A stretch of DNA of 64,000 nt from contig CAWHKD010000021.1 in assembly GCA_963829845.1 (NCBI GenBank), forward strand, positions 128,918 through 192,917, given 5' to 3'. The DNA comes from Gaiellasilicea sp963829845 (GTDB lineage Bacteria; Actinomycetota; Thermoleophilia; Gaiellales; Gaiellaceae). A model generated the notes under the pieces. It did not search any database, was not told the origin of the DNA, and saw only the letters and a list, made by a program, of their open reading frames with translations. Positions 33,259-41,301 of this stretch are shown here, one piece after another (the first letter of the stretch is position 1; every line of letters begins with the position of its first letter). A program made the translations under genes and the position numbers.

Positions 33259-33316
33259 CGGGCTATTCCACCATCTTCGTCTCAAGCGCGGCGCTGCGAC
33301 CGCCGATGAAGAATGC

Positions 33317-33886
33317 GTGGGAGCCGAGAAGAACGCCTCACAGCAAGCCGTCGAGGAGCTCGTCGCGCACTACCAAGCGAAGGCTCGCGCGGTCAGCCGC
33401 ACCGGCGTCGCAATCGGCGCGTTCGCAGGCGTCCTCGTCGGCTCGATCCCGCTCAGCCCGCTCCGCGCCGCCTGGCCGATCCCCTCCAGCTACGGCTTCG
33501 CCACCCTCCTCGGCGGACTCGTCGTCGGCGTCCTGATCGGGTACGTGATCGGCGACCCGCGCGGAAAGCTCTACCAGCGGATGGCCGAGCAGGCACGCCT
33601 CCAGCTCCAGCTCGAGCAGCGGATCTCCCAGAACGACGCCCGGATGGGGCAGCTGCTGACCGCACTGACGGCACGGGCGACAGCGGCCGCCCAGCAGCAG
33701 TCGGCCGCCCCGGCGGCGCTCACGCAGGCGCCGCCGCCGGCACCGGTCGCCGCGCCACAGGCCTACGCCGTGCCCCAGGCGCTCGAGGCGCCCCTGTTCG
33801 AGGTTCCCCCTCTGCGCCTCCACCCCGTCCCGGCGGCCGAGCCCGCGCCTGCGGCGCCGCCGCTGTCGCCGCCGCTCTCGGGCTAG
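33317..33886 (+). CDS. Membrane protein with Ala/Pro-rich tail
   Basis: 189 residues from GTG 33317. An amphipathic helix comes first (ASQQAVEELVAHYQAKARAV), then two membrane helices (~27-50 and ~62-83), a coiled segment (MAEQARLQLQLEQRISQNDA) and a Pro/Ala-rich tail. No family recognised. It is divergent from the aldehyde dehydrogenase gene and converges on the amidotransferase gene with a 4-nt overlap. Confidence 0.65.
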   Translation: MGAEKNASQQAVEELVAHYQAKARAVSRTGVAIGAFAGVLVGSIPLSPLRAAWPIPSSYGFATLLGGLVVGVLIGYVIGDPRGKLYQRMAEQARLQLQLEQRISQNDARMGQLLTALTARATAAAQQQSAAPAALTQAPPPAPVAAPQAYAVPQALEAPLFEVPPLRLHPVPAAEPAPAAPPLSPPLSG

Positions 33887-34596
33887 CTCTTCGTTTCCCG
33901 GTACGCGCGCGCCTCCTCGACGAGTGCGCGGAAGAGCGCCAGGTCCTCGCCTTCCTCCGGATGCCAGAGCACGCCGACCGCGAAGCGCTTGTCCGGATCC
34001 TCGATCGCCTCGAGCGTCCCATCCTCGGCCCACGCCGACTCGACCAACCTGTCGCCGAGCTTCCCGAAACCCTGGTGGTGATGCGACTTGACCGGGGCGC
34101 GTTCGCCGAGCAGCGAGCCGAGCCGCGTCCCCTTCTTCACGTCGACCTCGTGGTCGGCGAAGGCACCCGGCGTCTGCTTGTGCTTCTCGTCGCCGACGAC
34201 GTCCGGTAGATGCTGGACGAGGTCGCCGCCGCGGGCGACGTTCAGCACCTGCGAGCCGCGGCAGACGGCGAGCACGGGCATGTCTCGCTCGAGCGCGGCG
34301 CTCAGGAGCGCCAGCTCACCGCGGTCGCGCTCGGGACGGGTGCCGTTCGTCTCCGGATGCGCCTCGTGCCCGTACTCCGACGGGTCGATGTCCGCGCCGC
34401 CCGAGAAGAGAACCCCGTCCAGAGCAGCGAGGGTCTCGCCGACGCCCTCCTCGCTCGGCGGGACCAGCAACGCGCGGCCGCCGGCGACCTCGATCTGCCT
34501 CACATACGCGAGCGGGATCACCGCCGCCGGCACGTCCCAGGCGCCCCAGCGCACGCTCGGCTCCGCGTAGGCCGTGATCCCGATCAGGGGCCGCAT
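33883..34596 (-). CDS. puuD: Class I glutamine amidotransferase-like hydrolase (PuuD type)
   Basis: 237 residues of the peptidase C26/gamma-glutamyl-GABA hydrolase family. MRPLIGITAY is the usual start; the nucleophile elbow is VLAVCRGSQVLNV with Cys, SGGADIDPSEYG is typical, and LWHPEEGED gives the His-Glu pair. PuuD cleaves the gamma-glutamyl group late in putrescine-type catabolism. It overlaps the upstream nitronate-monooxygenase-like gene by 13 nt. Confidence 0.88.
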   Translation of the reverse strand: MRPLIGITAYAEPSVRWGAWDVPAAVIPLAYVRQIEVAGGRALLVPPSEEGVGETLAALDGVLFSGGADIDPSEYGHEAHPETNGTRPERDRGELALLSAALERDMPVLAVCRGSQVLNVARGGDLVQHLPDVVGDEKHKQTPGAFADHEVDVKKGTRLGSLLGERAPVKSHHHQGFGKLGDRLVESAWAEDGTLEAIEDPDKRFAVGVLWHPEEGEDLALFRALVEEARAYRETKS

Positions 34597-35453
34597 GGTT
34601 CCAGTCTAAGCCGGTCGACGATGGCCGCCGCGGGCTCGACCCGCCGGAGCGCGCGGACACCCGCGCCCGCGTAGAGCGCCATCCGGTCCGGGTCGCCGCC
34701 GCGCGTGCCGGTCGGCATCGCCTCCGACGCGGGAGCACCCTCTGCGAGCGCCGCGTTCGGGAGCACGCGGTGCTTCGCGTCCGGCCAGCCGATCGAGAAG
34801 ACGTCGGTGAGGACGGCGTCCTCGGCGGCGAGCAGGCGCTCGACGTAGCCCGGGTGTCGGTCGGCCTCCTCCGCGACGAGGAAGGCAGTGCCTGCGGCGA
34901 CGGCGCCGGCGCCGGCCTCCCGGGCAGCGCTCGCCGCGGCCGCATCCGCGATGCCGCCCGCGGCGACGACCGGGACCCCGAGTCCTGCGACCTGGTCGAG
35001 CAGCTCCATCAGCGGCCGCTCGCCCTCAACATGCCCGCCGGCCTCGATCCCCTGCACCATCACAAGGTCGGCGCCGGCGTCGACCGCCCTGCGCGCGGCA
35101 GCTGCGGAGCCCACCTGGATCAGCACCTCCGCGCCCGCCTCGTGGGCGCGGGCGACCAGGTCAGGCCGGATTCCCCAGGAGAAGGAGATCACGGGCACGT
35201 GCTCCTCGCAGAGTACGTCCAGGCGGTGCTCCTGCGGGAACGCAAGGACGAGGTTGACGCAGAAGCGGCGTCCGGTGAGTGCGCGCACCTGCGCTCGCAG
35301 AACGTCTGTCCGCGTCCACGAGGACGCGAGCGAGCCGAGACCGTCGGCGGCGCAGACGGCCGCGGCGAGCTCGACGGTCGCCGCCGGGCCGATCGGGGCC
35401 TGCATAACCTCGAACCCGGGGCTACCCCCGCTCGAAGAACCGATGTCGTTCAT
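34584..35453 (-). CDS. Nitronate monooxygenase-like FMN protein
   Basis: 289 residues. VMQAPIGPAATVELAAAVCA opens a TIM barrel typical of the NPD/nitronate monooxygenase family. VQGIEAGGHVEGERP holds the conserved His and GGIADAAAASAAREAGAGAV the FMN phosphate site. The start is uncertain: ATG 35453 overlaps the glutamine synthetase end by 32 nt, while ATG 35405 would give a shorter, conventional N-terminus. Its place in an amine pathway is unexpected; it may detoxify nitro compounds or act as a flavin oxidase. Confidence 0.85.
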   Translation of the reverse strand: MNDIGSSSGGSPGFEVMQAPIGPAATVELAAAVCAADGLGSLASSWTRTDVLRAQVRALTGRRFCVNLVLAFPQEHRLDVLCEEHVPVISFSWGIRPDLVARAHEAGAEVLIQVGSAAAARRAVDAGADLVMVQGIEAGGHVEGERPLMELLDQVAGLGVPVVAAGGIADAAAASAAREAGAGAVAAGTAFLVAEEADRHPGYVERLLAAEDAVLTDVFSIGWPDAKHRVLPNAALAEGAPASEAMPTGTRGGDPDRMALYAGAGVRALRRVEPAAAIVDRLRLEPCGP

Positions 35454-36756
35454 ACGAGGTGACGACGCGGTCGAAGAGCTCCTGCTCGGTGCGCGCGTAG
35501 TTGAGGTAGTGGTCGACGACCTCGTCGCCGAAGGCGGCTCTGGCCATCGTGCCGTCCTCGAGCGCCGCGATCGCCTCGCGCAGCGAGTGTGGGAAGCGAT
35601 TGGCGTCCGACTCGTAGGCGTTGCCCTCGAGCGGCTTCGGCAGCCTCAGCTTGTTCTCGATCCCGTCGAGCCCAGCGGCGATGATCGCGGCGAAGGCGAG
35701 GTACGGATTCGCGTCGGCGCCCGGGATCCGCGTCTCCGTCCGCAGCGCCGGGCCGTGGCCGACGATCCGGAAGCCGCACGTGCGGTTGTCGTGGCCCCAG
35801 GCGAGCGTCGTCGGCGCCCACGAGCCGGCCGCGAAGCGCTTGTACGAGTTGACGTTCGGCGCGAGGAAGATCGCGAGCTCCTTCAGGTTCGCGATCTGGC
35901 CGGCGAGCCAGCGCTTGAAGGTCGGGCTCTCCCCCGCGAACGCGCTGCGGTCGCCGCGCCAGAGCGAGGAGTGGATGTGGCAGGACGACCCGATCCAGCT
36001 GTGGTCGGGCTTGGCCATGAACGTGATCGAGCAGCCGTTCAGGTGCGCGAGCTCCTTCGCGCCGTTCTTGTAGACGACGTGGTTGTCGGCCATCGTCAGC
36101 GCGTCCGCGTAGCGGAAGTTGATCTCGTGCTGGCCGGGCCAGGCCTCGCCCTTCGAGGTCTCCACCTTCATCCCAGCAGCCTGCATGCCGTTGCGGATCT
36201 GGCGGATGAACCCTTCGTCGTAGGTGGAGGCGAGGATGTGGTAGTCGAGGATGTAGGGGACGGACGGTGTCAGGTCCTCGTACCCCTGCGTGTGCGCCTC
36301 CTCATACGTCTCCTTGAGCAGGAAGAACTCCAGCTCGGAGCCGATCATCGGCGTGAACCCGAGCGCCTCGGCCCGCTCGACCTGCGCGCGCAGCACCTGG
36401 CGCGGCGACGGCGCGACCGGCGAGCCGTCGTGCCAGCCGACGTCGCAGAGGACGAGCGCGGTCGCCTCGAGCCAGGGAATCCGCCGCAGCGTCGCGAGAT
36501 CGGGCTGGAGCGCGAAGTCACCGTAGCCACGTTCCCAGCTAGCTAGCTGGTAACCCGGCACCGGATCCATCTCCATCTCGAGCGCGAGCAGGTAGTTGCA
36601 GCCCTCGACCGGGTGGCCGGCGCCGGTCTCCTCGACGAAGAACTCGCCGTGCAGGCGCTTGCCGATCAGCCGGCCCTGCATGTCGGTGAACGCCACGACG
36701 ACGGTGTCGATCGCGCCCGACTCCACGTCGGCCTTCAACTCGTCGAAGCCAAGCAC
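35422..36756 (-). CDS. Glutamine synthetase-like gamma-glutamyl-amine ligase
   Basis: 444 residues from GTG 36756 (VLGFDELKADV). The GS fold is evident: GSELEFFLLKETYEE (metal Glu residues), GQHEINFRYADALTMADN, SCHIHSSLW, and the Arg-rich RTETRIPGADANPYLAFAA. The region and neighbours fit the GlnA3/PuuA subgroup that glutamylates polyamines, ethanolamine or other amines rather than ammonia. With the amidotransferase and aldehyde dehydrogenase it would form a capture-oxidise-release pathway. Which amine is used cannot be read from sequence. Confidence 0.88.
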   Translation of the reverse strand: MLGFDELKADVESGAIDTVVVAFTDMQGRLIGKRLHGEFFVEETGAGHPVEGCNYLLALEMEMDPVPGYQLASWERGYGDFALQPDLATLRRIPWLEATALVLCDVGWHDGSPVAPSPRQVLRAQVERAEALGFTPMIGSELEFFLLKETYEEAHTQGYEDLTPSVPYILDYHILASTYDEGFIRQIRNGMQAAGMKVETSKGEAWPGQHEINFRYADALTMADNHVVYKNGAKELAHLNGCSITFMAKPDHSWIGSSCHIHSSLWRGDRSAFAGESPTFKRWLAGQIANLKELAIFLAPNVNSYKRFAAGSWAPTTLAWGHDNRTCGFRIVGHGPALRTETRIPGADANPYLAFAAIIAAGLDGIENKLRLPKPLEGNAYESDANRFPHSLREAIAALEDGTMARAAFGDEVVDHYLNYARTEQELFDRVVTSYERHRFFERG

Positions 36757-36767
36757 GGAGGCGATCT

Positions 36768-36934
36768 TAGAGCCTCGAACGTGACGGGGCCTCGTCGCCG
36801 GTAATCGCTGGACGTTTGCGAGGCAAGGACGCAGGGAGCGTCGATATGCGGGCATATCGACGCGACCGAGGACGCCGCATCGCGACGTCCAGCGGTTTCC
36901 GGCGACTCAGAGCGTCGTTGCGTTCGAGGCTCTA
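36768..36934. repeat. 167-bp nested inverted repeat in a divergent promoter region
   Basis: Outer arms TAGAGCCTCGAACG (36768-36781) and its exact complement (36921-36934). Middle arms lie at 36794-36815 and 36885-36906 (20 of 22 pairs). An inner 12-bp perfect stem lies at 36838-36849 / 36852-36863. The whole unit would fold into one long hairpin. It sits between the ligase gene (-) and the permease gene (+) and resembles a palindromic MITE or a large regulatory structure. Confidence 0.75.
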
Positions 36935-37020
36935 CCCCCTCGTGCCGTCCGACACGTTGACAACGCTTGTGACAGACGCGCGTAATAGCGCTGACACGAC
37001 ACCGACGTTGGGGAGGGCTG

Positions 37021-38113
37021 ATGGAACCGGCACCACCTGCGGGCAGCTACCACACCGACGAGGACGAGAAGATCCTCCACAAGCTCGGCTACGCGCAGGA
37101 GCTCTTCCGCGCGATGGGCGGCTTCCAGAACTTCGCGATCTCGTTCACGATCATCTCGATTCTGGCGGGATGCCTCACGTCGTACTCGATTGCGTACGGC
37201 CAGGGCGGCCCGGTCTCGATCACCTGGGGCTGGCTCCTCGTCGGCCTGATGAGCACGATCGTCGCCCTGTCGATGGCGGAGATCGCCTCGGCCTTCCCGA
37301 CTGCGGGCGGCCTCTACTACTGGGCGTCGAAGCTCGGCAGCCCCGGCTGGGGGTGGTTCACGGGCTGGTTCAACCTGGTCGGCCAGATCGCGGTCACGGC
37401 TGCGATCGGCTACGGCCTCGCGATCTTCAGCACTGCCCTGATGAACTATTGGTTCGACTACCCGAACTCGAAGGGCTACGTCTACCTCACGTATGCGATC
37501 GTGCTGGCCGTCGCTCTCCTCCTGAACCTGTTCCGGATCACGGTGACGGCGATGCTGAACACGATCTCGGCCTACTGGCACATGATCGGGGTCGCACTGA
37601 TCGTGATCATCCTGTTCACGGTCCCGGACAACCACCAGTCGTTCAGCTTCGTCTTCTCCGAGACGCTCAACCTGACGGGGTGGGGTGGCGAATCTGCTCC
37701 GAGCACATTCGGCAGCCCCGTGTTCTGGTACGTCGCCCTCACCGGCCTGCTCATGTCCCAGTACACGATTACGGGGTTCGACGCGTCGGCACACGTCGCC
37801 GAAGAGACCCAGCAGGCGTCGCGGTCTGCGGCCGTCGGGATGTACATGTCCGTCGTCGCGTCCGTGGTCTTCGGCTTCATCCTGCTCGTTGCCGTCACGG
37901 CAGCGCTGCCGGCCGAGCCGGTCTTCGACCTGTACATCGTGCCGTCGAGTTGGGTCGCCGCCATGGGGGAGAGTTGGGGGACGTTCATCCTCTTCATCTG
38001 CTGTGTGGCGCAGCTCTTCTGCCTGATCGCGTCGGTGACGTCCGCGTCCCGGATGCTGTTCGCGTTCTCGCGCGACCGCGCCGTGCCGGGGCATCAGCTC
38101 TGGCGCCGCGTGC
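37021..38113 (+). CDS. APC-family amino acid/amine permease, N-terminal part (frameshifted)
   Basis: From MEPAPPAGSYHTDEDEKILH the frame encodes about nine membrane helices of an APC superfamily permease: GYAQELFRAMGGFQNFAISF, GGPVSITWGWLLVGLMST, the conserved AEIASAFPTAGGLYYWAS, and TGFDASAHVAEETQQASRSA. This is the pattern of GABA/polyamine permeases. The frame breaks near 38111-38114: dropping one base gives VSRNRIPHMAVIAIV and joins the C-terminal part. The divergent ligase gene suggests it imports the pathway substrate. Confidence 0.88.
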
Positions 38114-38134
38114 TCGAGGAACCGCATCCCACAC

Positions 38135-38617
38135 ATGGCCGTCATCGCCATCGTCGTCGCGGCGGCGTTGTTGATGCTGCCGACGCTTTACAACTTCTTC
38201 GTCGGCTACTACGTCGGGACGGGCATTGCCGTCATCGGCCTGTACATCGCATTCATCCTCCCGGTGATCCTCAGGTACCGGATGAAGGACACGTTCGAGC
38301 CCGGAGCCTGGACGCTCGGGAAGCACTACCGGTGGATCGACCCGATCGCGATCGTCTGGGTGTTCTTCATCTGCATCGTCTTCCTCATGCCGCCTTACTC
38401 GATCAGCGCACCATGGGAGGACGGCTTCACCTGGGAGGCTGTGAACTACGCACCGCTGCTCGTGGGCGGTGCGATCGTGCTCTTCGGCGGCTGGTGGTTC
38501 GTCTCCGCCAAGAGATGGTTCAAAGGCCCCGTCCGGATGGGCACGGAGGAGGAGCTCGAGGCGCTCGAGCAGCGCATCGAGGAGTCGACCGGGATGCGTC
38601 CGGAGCCTGCGGCCTAG
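38135..38617 (+). CDS. APC-family permease, C-terminal part
   Basis: Continues the permease after the frameshift: MAVIAIVVAAALLMLPTLYN and the last helices, with GYYVGTGIAVIGLYIAFILP and WEAVNYAPLLVGGAIVLFGG, then an acidic tail EEELEALEQRIEESTG. ATG 38135 happens to be in frame but is internal to the intact protein. Confidence 0.8.
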   Translation: MAVIAIVVAAALLMLPTLYNFFVGYYVGTGIAVIGLYIAFILPVILRYRMKDTFEPGAWTLGKHYRWIDPIAIVWVFFICIVFLMPPYSISAPWEDGFTWEAVNYAPLLVGGAIVLFGGWWFVSAKRWFKGPVRMGTEEELEALEQRIEESTGMRPEPAA

Positions 38618-38626
38618 GACAGCGGC

Positions 38627-38657
38627 ACGGGAAGGGGCGCTTCGCGCCCCTTCCCGT
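38627..38657. terminator. Bidirectional hairpin between permease and SDR genes
   Basis: Perfect 14-bp stem ACGGGAAGGGGCGC/GCGCCCCTTCCCGT with a TTC loop between convergent genes. The U-tract is poor. Confidence 0.65.
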
Positions 38658-39418
38658 CAGCCCGTCCAGGCGCCGCCGTTCTGGTCGAGCGCCTGGCCCG
38701 TGACGCCGCGCGCGTCGGGAGAGAGCAGATAGGCGACGGTGCCGGCGATGTCCTCGGGCTGCCCCATCCGGCCGAGGGGGACCGCCTTCATCGCCTCCGC
38801 GACCGCTTCGTCGCGGGTCATCCCCGTTGCCTCGACGATCGCGTCGATGCCCTGCCAGGCCATGTCCGTCTCGACCCAGCCCGGGCAGATCGCGTTTACC
38901 TGCACGCCGTCCGCCGCGAGCTCGGCGGAGAACGAGCGCACGAGCCCGAGCAGCCCCGCCTTCGAGGCGCTGTACGCCGTGTAGCCGGGCACGGCGATCC
39001 TGGCGAGAATCGATGCGATCACGACGACGTCGCGACGGTCCGGCCCGGGTGCGAGATGCCGCGCGGCTGCGCGGATGCACCAGTAGCCGCCGAAGAGATT
39101 GGTCTTCACGATGTCCTCGAACCGGTCGTCGGGACCGTCGGCGTTCGGCCCGCCAACGCCGCTGTTGGCGACGAGCGCGTGGATCGGCCCGCACGCCGAG
39201 GCGGCTGAGGCAAACGCCGCATCGACGCCGTCGTGGTCGCGGATGTCGCAGAAGTACGCATCGCCGCCGACCCGTGCCGCCACCTCCTCGAGCTCGTCGA
39301 GGTTCGGTGCCAGCAGCGACAACGATGCTCCGTCGGCCGCGAGCCGCTCCGCGATCGCCTCGCCGATGCCGCGTCCGCCGCCGGTCACGACCACGTGCTT
39401 GCCCGCCAGTGCGTCCAC
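38657..39418 (-). CDS. Short-chain dehydrogenase/reductase
   Basis: 253 residues from GTG 39418, chosen because AAAGGAG lies 4 nt upstream. TGGGRGIGEAIAERLAADGA binds the cofactor; NSGVGG, IASILARIAVPGYTAYSASK (Ser, Tyr, Lys) and a C-terminal GVTGQALDQNGGAWTG complete a classical SDR. Substrate unknown; it converges on the permease gene. Confidence 0.9.
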   Translation of the reverse strand: MDALAGKHVVVTGGGRGIGEAIAERLAADGASLSLLAPNLDELEEVAARVGGDAYFCDIRDHDGVDAAFASAASACGPIHALVANSGVGGPNADGPDDRFEDIVKTNLFGGYWCIRAAARHLAPGPDRRDVVVIASILARIAVPGYTAYSASKAGLLGLVRSFSAELAADGVQVNAICPGWVETDMAWQGIDAIVEATGMTRDEAVAEAMKAVPLGRMGQPEDIAGTVAYLLSPDARGVTGQALDQNGGAWTG

Positions 39419-39600
39419 CCCACTCCTTTTTTCGCTCTTTGCGTGAAGTTCGTGCGCCCGCATCTCTTGTGGGACGCGGAGGCGCAGCATAGATTTTCGG
39501 TTCCCCGCGGCCCACCTTCCGTCGTCGCCCGGGCCCGGGACCCCTCCCAATTCACTGCTAGAGCGTTCGACGCGATACGCAAACACGCCATTGTGTAAAG

Positions 39601-39668
39601 AAAAAGCCGCAATTTGCGGACACGACGCGCGCCGCGGCCTTGACGCTCGCCGGCTGAGGCCCTAGCTT
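39601..39668 (+). promoter_or_regulatory. Promoter and palindromic upstream site of RNA gene 1
   Basis: AAAAAGCCGCAATTTGCGGA (39601-39620) contains the palindrome CCGCAA-T-TTGCGG. Twenty nt later comes -35 TTGACG (39640-39645), a 17-nt spacer and -10 TAGCTT (39663-39668). The same order and spacing recur 229 nt downstream with a diverged spacer, so the motifs are under selection. Confidence 0.65.
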
Positions 39669-39675
39669 CCCTCTT

Positions 39676-39787
39676 GCAGCGAGCACGGGACGCGAGTAGG
39701 TCGAGTCCGATCCGGGAGGCCGTAGGCGGAAGCCGAAAGTTCGTCGGATCGGGGGACGAAAGCGCACCCGGCTCGCTGAATTTTTTG
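39676..39787 (+). ncRNA. Structured small RNA gene 1 of a tandem pair
   Basis: Starts about 8 nt after the -10 box and ends in a U-run (39781-39786). The basal stem CAGCGAGC (39677-39684) pairs with 39771-39778, CGGG (39686-39689) with 39767-39770, CGC (39691-39693) with 39762-39764, and 39706-39714 with 39745-39753; an inner GGC-GGAA-GCC hairpin sits at 39725-39734. The internal loop GAGTAGG / ACGAAA fits the AGUA/GAA bulged-G (loop E) motif. No known RNA class is recognised. Confidence 0.65.
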
Positions 39788-39829
39788 TGGTCCAAAAGGC
39801 GCGGATCGCAATTCCGACCTCTCATGACG

Positions 39830-39897
39830 AAAAAGCCGCAATTTGCGGAATCTCCGTTTTTCCACCTCTTGACCACCACTCGGAGACGCCCTAGATT
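39830..39897 (+). promoter_or_regulatory. Promoter and palindromic upstream site of RNA gene 2
   Basis: The identical 20-nt AAAAAGCCGCAATTTGCGGA (39830-39849) is followed after 19 nt by -35 TTGACC (39869-39874), a 17-nt spacer of different sequence, and -10 TAGATT (39892-39897). Confidence 0.65.
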
Positions 39898-39904
39898 CCT
39901 CCTT

Positions 39905-40018
39905 GCAGCGAGCACGGAGCGCGAGTAGGTCGAGGCTCCACCGGAGGACGAGTAGGCGGAAGCCGAAACGTCAGTCGGAGGGGCGGACGAAAGCGCCACC
40001 GGCTCGCTGAATTTATTT
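39905..40018 (+). ncRNA. Structured small RNA gene 2 of a tandem pair
   Basis: Homolog of RNA gene 1 with compensatory changes. CAGCGAGC (39906-39913) pairs with 40002-40009, CGG (39915-39917) with 39999-40001, and GCGC (39919-39922) with 39993-39996. The middle stem GCTCCACCG (39935-39943) pairs with CGGAGGGGC (39976-39984), a different sequence from copy 1 yet still paired. Conserved loops are GAGTAGGTCGAG, TAGGCGGAAGCCGAAA and GGACGAAAGCG. It ends in ATTTATTT. Confidence 0.65.
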
Positions 40019-40029
40019 GGGCGCAATCT

Positions 40030-40061
40030 GAAGAGGGGGCCGCGGAAGCGGCCCCCTCTTC
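40030..40061 (+). terminator. Strong hairpin after the RNA pair and before the MFS gene
   Basis: Perfect 14-bp stem GAAGAGGGGGCCGC/GCGGCCCCCTCTTC with a GGAA tetraloop. It could terminate the RNA transcripts or attenuate the MFS gene 73 nt downstream. U-poor. Confidence 0.6.
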
Positions 40062-40134
40062 GCGCCAAGATCCCTGAAGCTGCTCTGGGGCTGCCCGCGG
40101 CTGATAGTCCTTCTTCGCCGGTAACGTCGGTTCG

Positions 40135-41301
40135 ATGCGTCGGCTTCTGATTCTCGTTTCCGTGGTCGTGTTCGTGGACGCGATGCTGTTCGGGGCGCTG
40201 GCGCCGCTCGTGCCCGGGTACGCGGACGAGTTCGGGCTTTCGAAGACCGGTGCCGGCCTGCTCGTCGCCTCCTTCGGCGCCGGCGCGCTGCTCGGCGGCA
40301 TCCCAGGCGGGCTCGCGGCCGCGCGTTGGGGGCCTAAGAGCGCGGTCGTCGCGGGCCTCGTCCTCCTCGCCGCCTCGAGCTTCGCGTTCGCGGCCGCCGA
40401 GGGCCCGTGGGCGCTCGGCGTTGCTCGCCTCGTGCAGGGGTTCTCGAGCACGACCACGTGGGCGGGCGCGCTCGCCTGGCTGACGGTCGCGACGCCGCGC
40501 GAGCGCAGGGGCGAGCTGATCGGGACTGCCTTCGGTGCCGCGGTCTTCGGCGCCATCCTCGGGCCGATGTTCGGCGCCGTCGCAGAAGCCGCCGGGATTC
40601 CCATCTCGTTCGTCGTCGTGGGCATCGTCGCCGCCGCGCTCGCCGCCTGGGCCGCAACCCGCCCCCGAGCAGCGCCGGAGCACCAGGCGGCCGGTGCCGT
40701 GTCGCGCGCCTTCGCCGACCGGCGCTTCATCGGCGGTCTCTGGCTGAACACGCTACCGGCCTGGCTTTTTGGGACGCTAGTGGTCCTCGTCCCGCTCCAG
40801 CTCGACGACGGCGGCTTCACACCGCTCGCGATCGGCGCGGTCTTTCTCGCCGCCGGACTCGTCGAGACGATCGTCAACCCGTTCCTCGGCCGCTTCTCCG
40901 ACCGCCGTGGCCGGTTGCTCCCGATCAGGATCGCGCTCGGCGCGTCGATCGTCGTCGCGCTCGCGTTCGCCGCTGCACGTGATCCGTATCCGATGGCGCT
41001 GTTGACGATCCTCGCCGCGATCACGTTCGGTGCCTTCTACACGCCGGGCATGGCGCTCGTCTCCGACCGGACGGAGGCGGTGGGTCTCTCGCAGGCGATC
41101 GGCTTCGGGATCATGAACACGGCGTGGGCGCTCGGGAACATGACCGGCCCCGCGCTCGCGGGCGCTATCGCCGAGGCCGTCGGCGACGCCGTCCCCTACG
41201 CGTTGGCGGCGCTGCTCTGCCTGCTCACGCTCGCAGCGACGGGAACCGCTCGAGCACCCACGACGCGTCGAGTGGCCGGCGACGGTAGCTCCGCCCGTTG
41301 A
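40135..41301 (+). CDS. Major facilitator superfamily transporter
   Basis: 388 residues with twelve predicted helices. The start MRRLLILVSVVVFVDAMLFG and the loop FGLSKTGAGLLVASFGAGAL are MFS-typical, the motif-A-like loop SDRRGRLLPIRIALG follows helix 8, and PLQLDDGGFTPLAIGAVFLA precedes it. It is probably a drug-efflux-type exporter; substrate unknown. It lies downstream of the tandem RNA genes, so its expression may depend on them. Confidence 0.9.
   Translation: MRRLLILVSVVVFVDAMLFGALAPLVPGYADEFGLSKTGAGLLVASFGAGALLGGIPGGLAAARWGPKSAVVAGLVLLAASSFAFAAAEGPWALGVARLVQGFSSTTTWAGALAWLTVATPRERRGELIGTAFGAAVFGAILGPMFGAVAEAAGIPISFVVVGIVAAALAAWAATRPRAAPEHQAAGAVSRAFADRRFIGGLWLNTLPAWLFGTLVVLVPLQLDDGGFTPLAIGAVFLAAGLVETIVNPFLGRFSDRRGRLLPIRIALGASIVVALAFAAARDPYPMALLTILAAITFGAFYTPGMALVSDRTEAVGLSQAIGFGIMNTAWALGNMTGPALAGAIAEAVGDAVPYALAALLCLLTLAATGTARAPTTRRVAGDGSSAR

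Noticed and set aside
31663..33309. Long rightward open frame opposite the aldehyde dehydrogenase
   Set aside because: Shadow of a recognised enzyme; no domain and biased composition.
34888..36546. Long rightward open frame opposite the glutamine synthetase-like gene
   Set aside because: Antisense shadow; the minus-strand protein has all GS motifs.
33883..36756. Amidotransferase and glutamine synthetase-like genes as RiPP maturation partners of the lasso-like precursor
   Set aside because: They match Puu-type amine metabolism; lasso cyclases are asparagine-synthetase-like and an RRE protein is missing.
39950..39985. Hammerhead ribozyme in RNA gene 2
   Set aside because: GCCGAAACGTC recalls the hammerhead core, but the CUGANGA box is missing and copy 1 does not keep the feature.
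39601..40018. Tandem glycine riboswitch, 5S rRNA or T-box as explanation for the duplicated RNA
   Set aside because: Hallmark sequences of these classes (glycine aptamer core, 5S domain order, GGUGGNACCGCG of T-boxes) are absent, and each copy has its own promoter.
39385..40683. Minus-strand coding frames through the tandem repeat
   Set aside because: Peptides are low in structure, span two RNA copies with promoters on the plus strand and overlap the MFS gene start; no Shine-Dalgarno.
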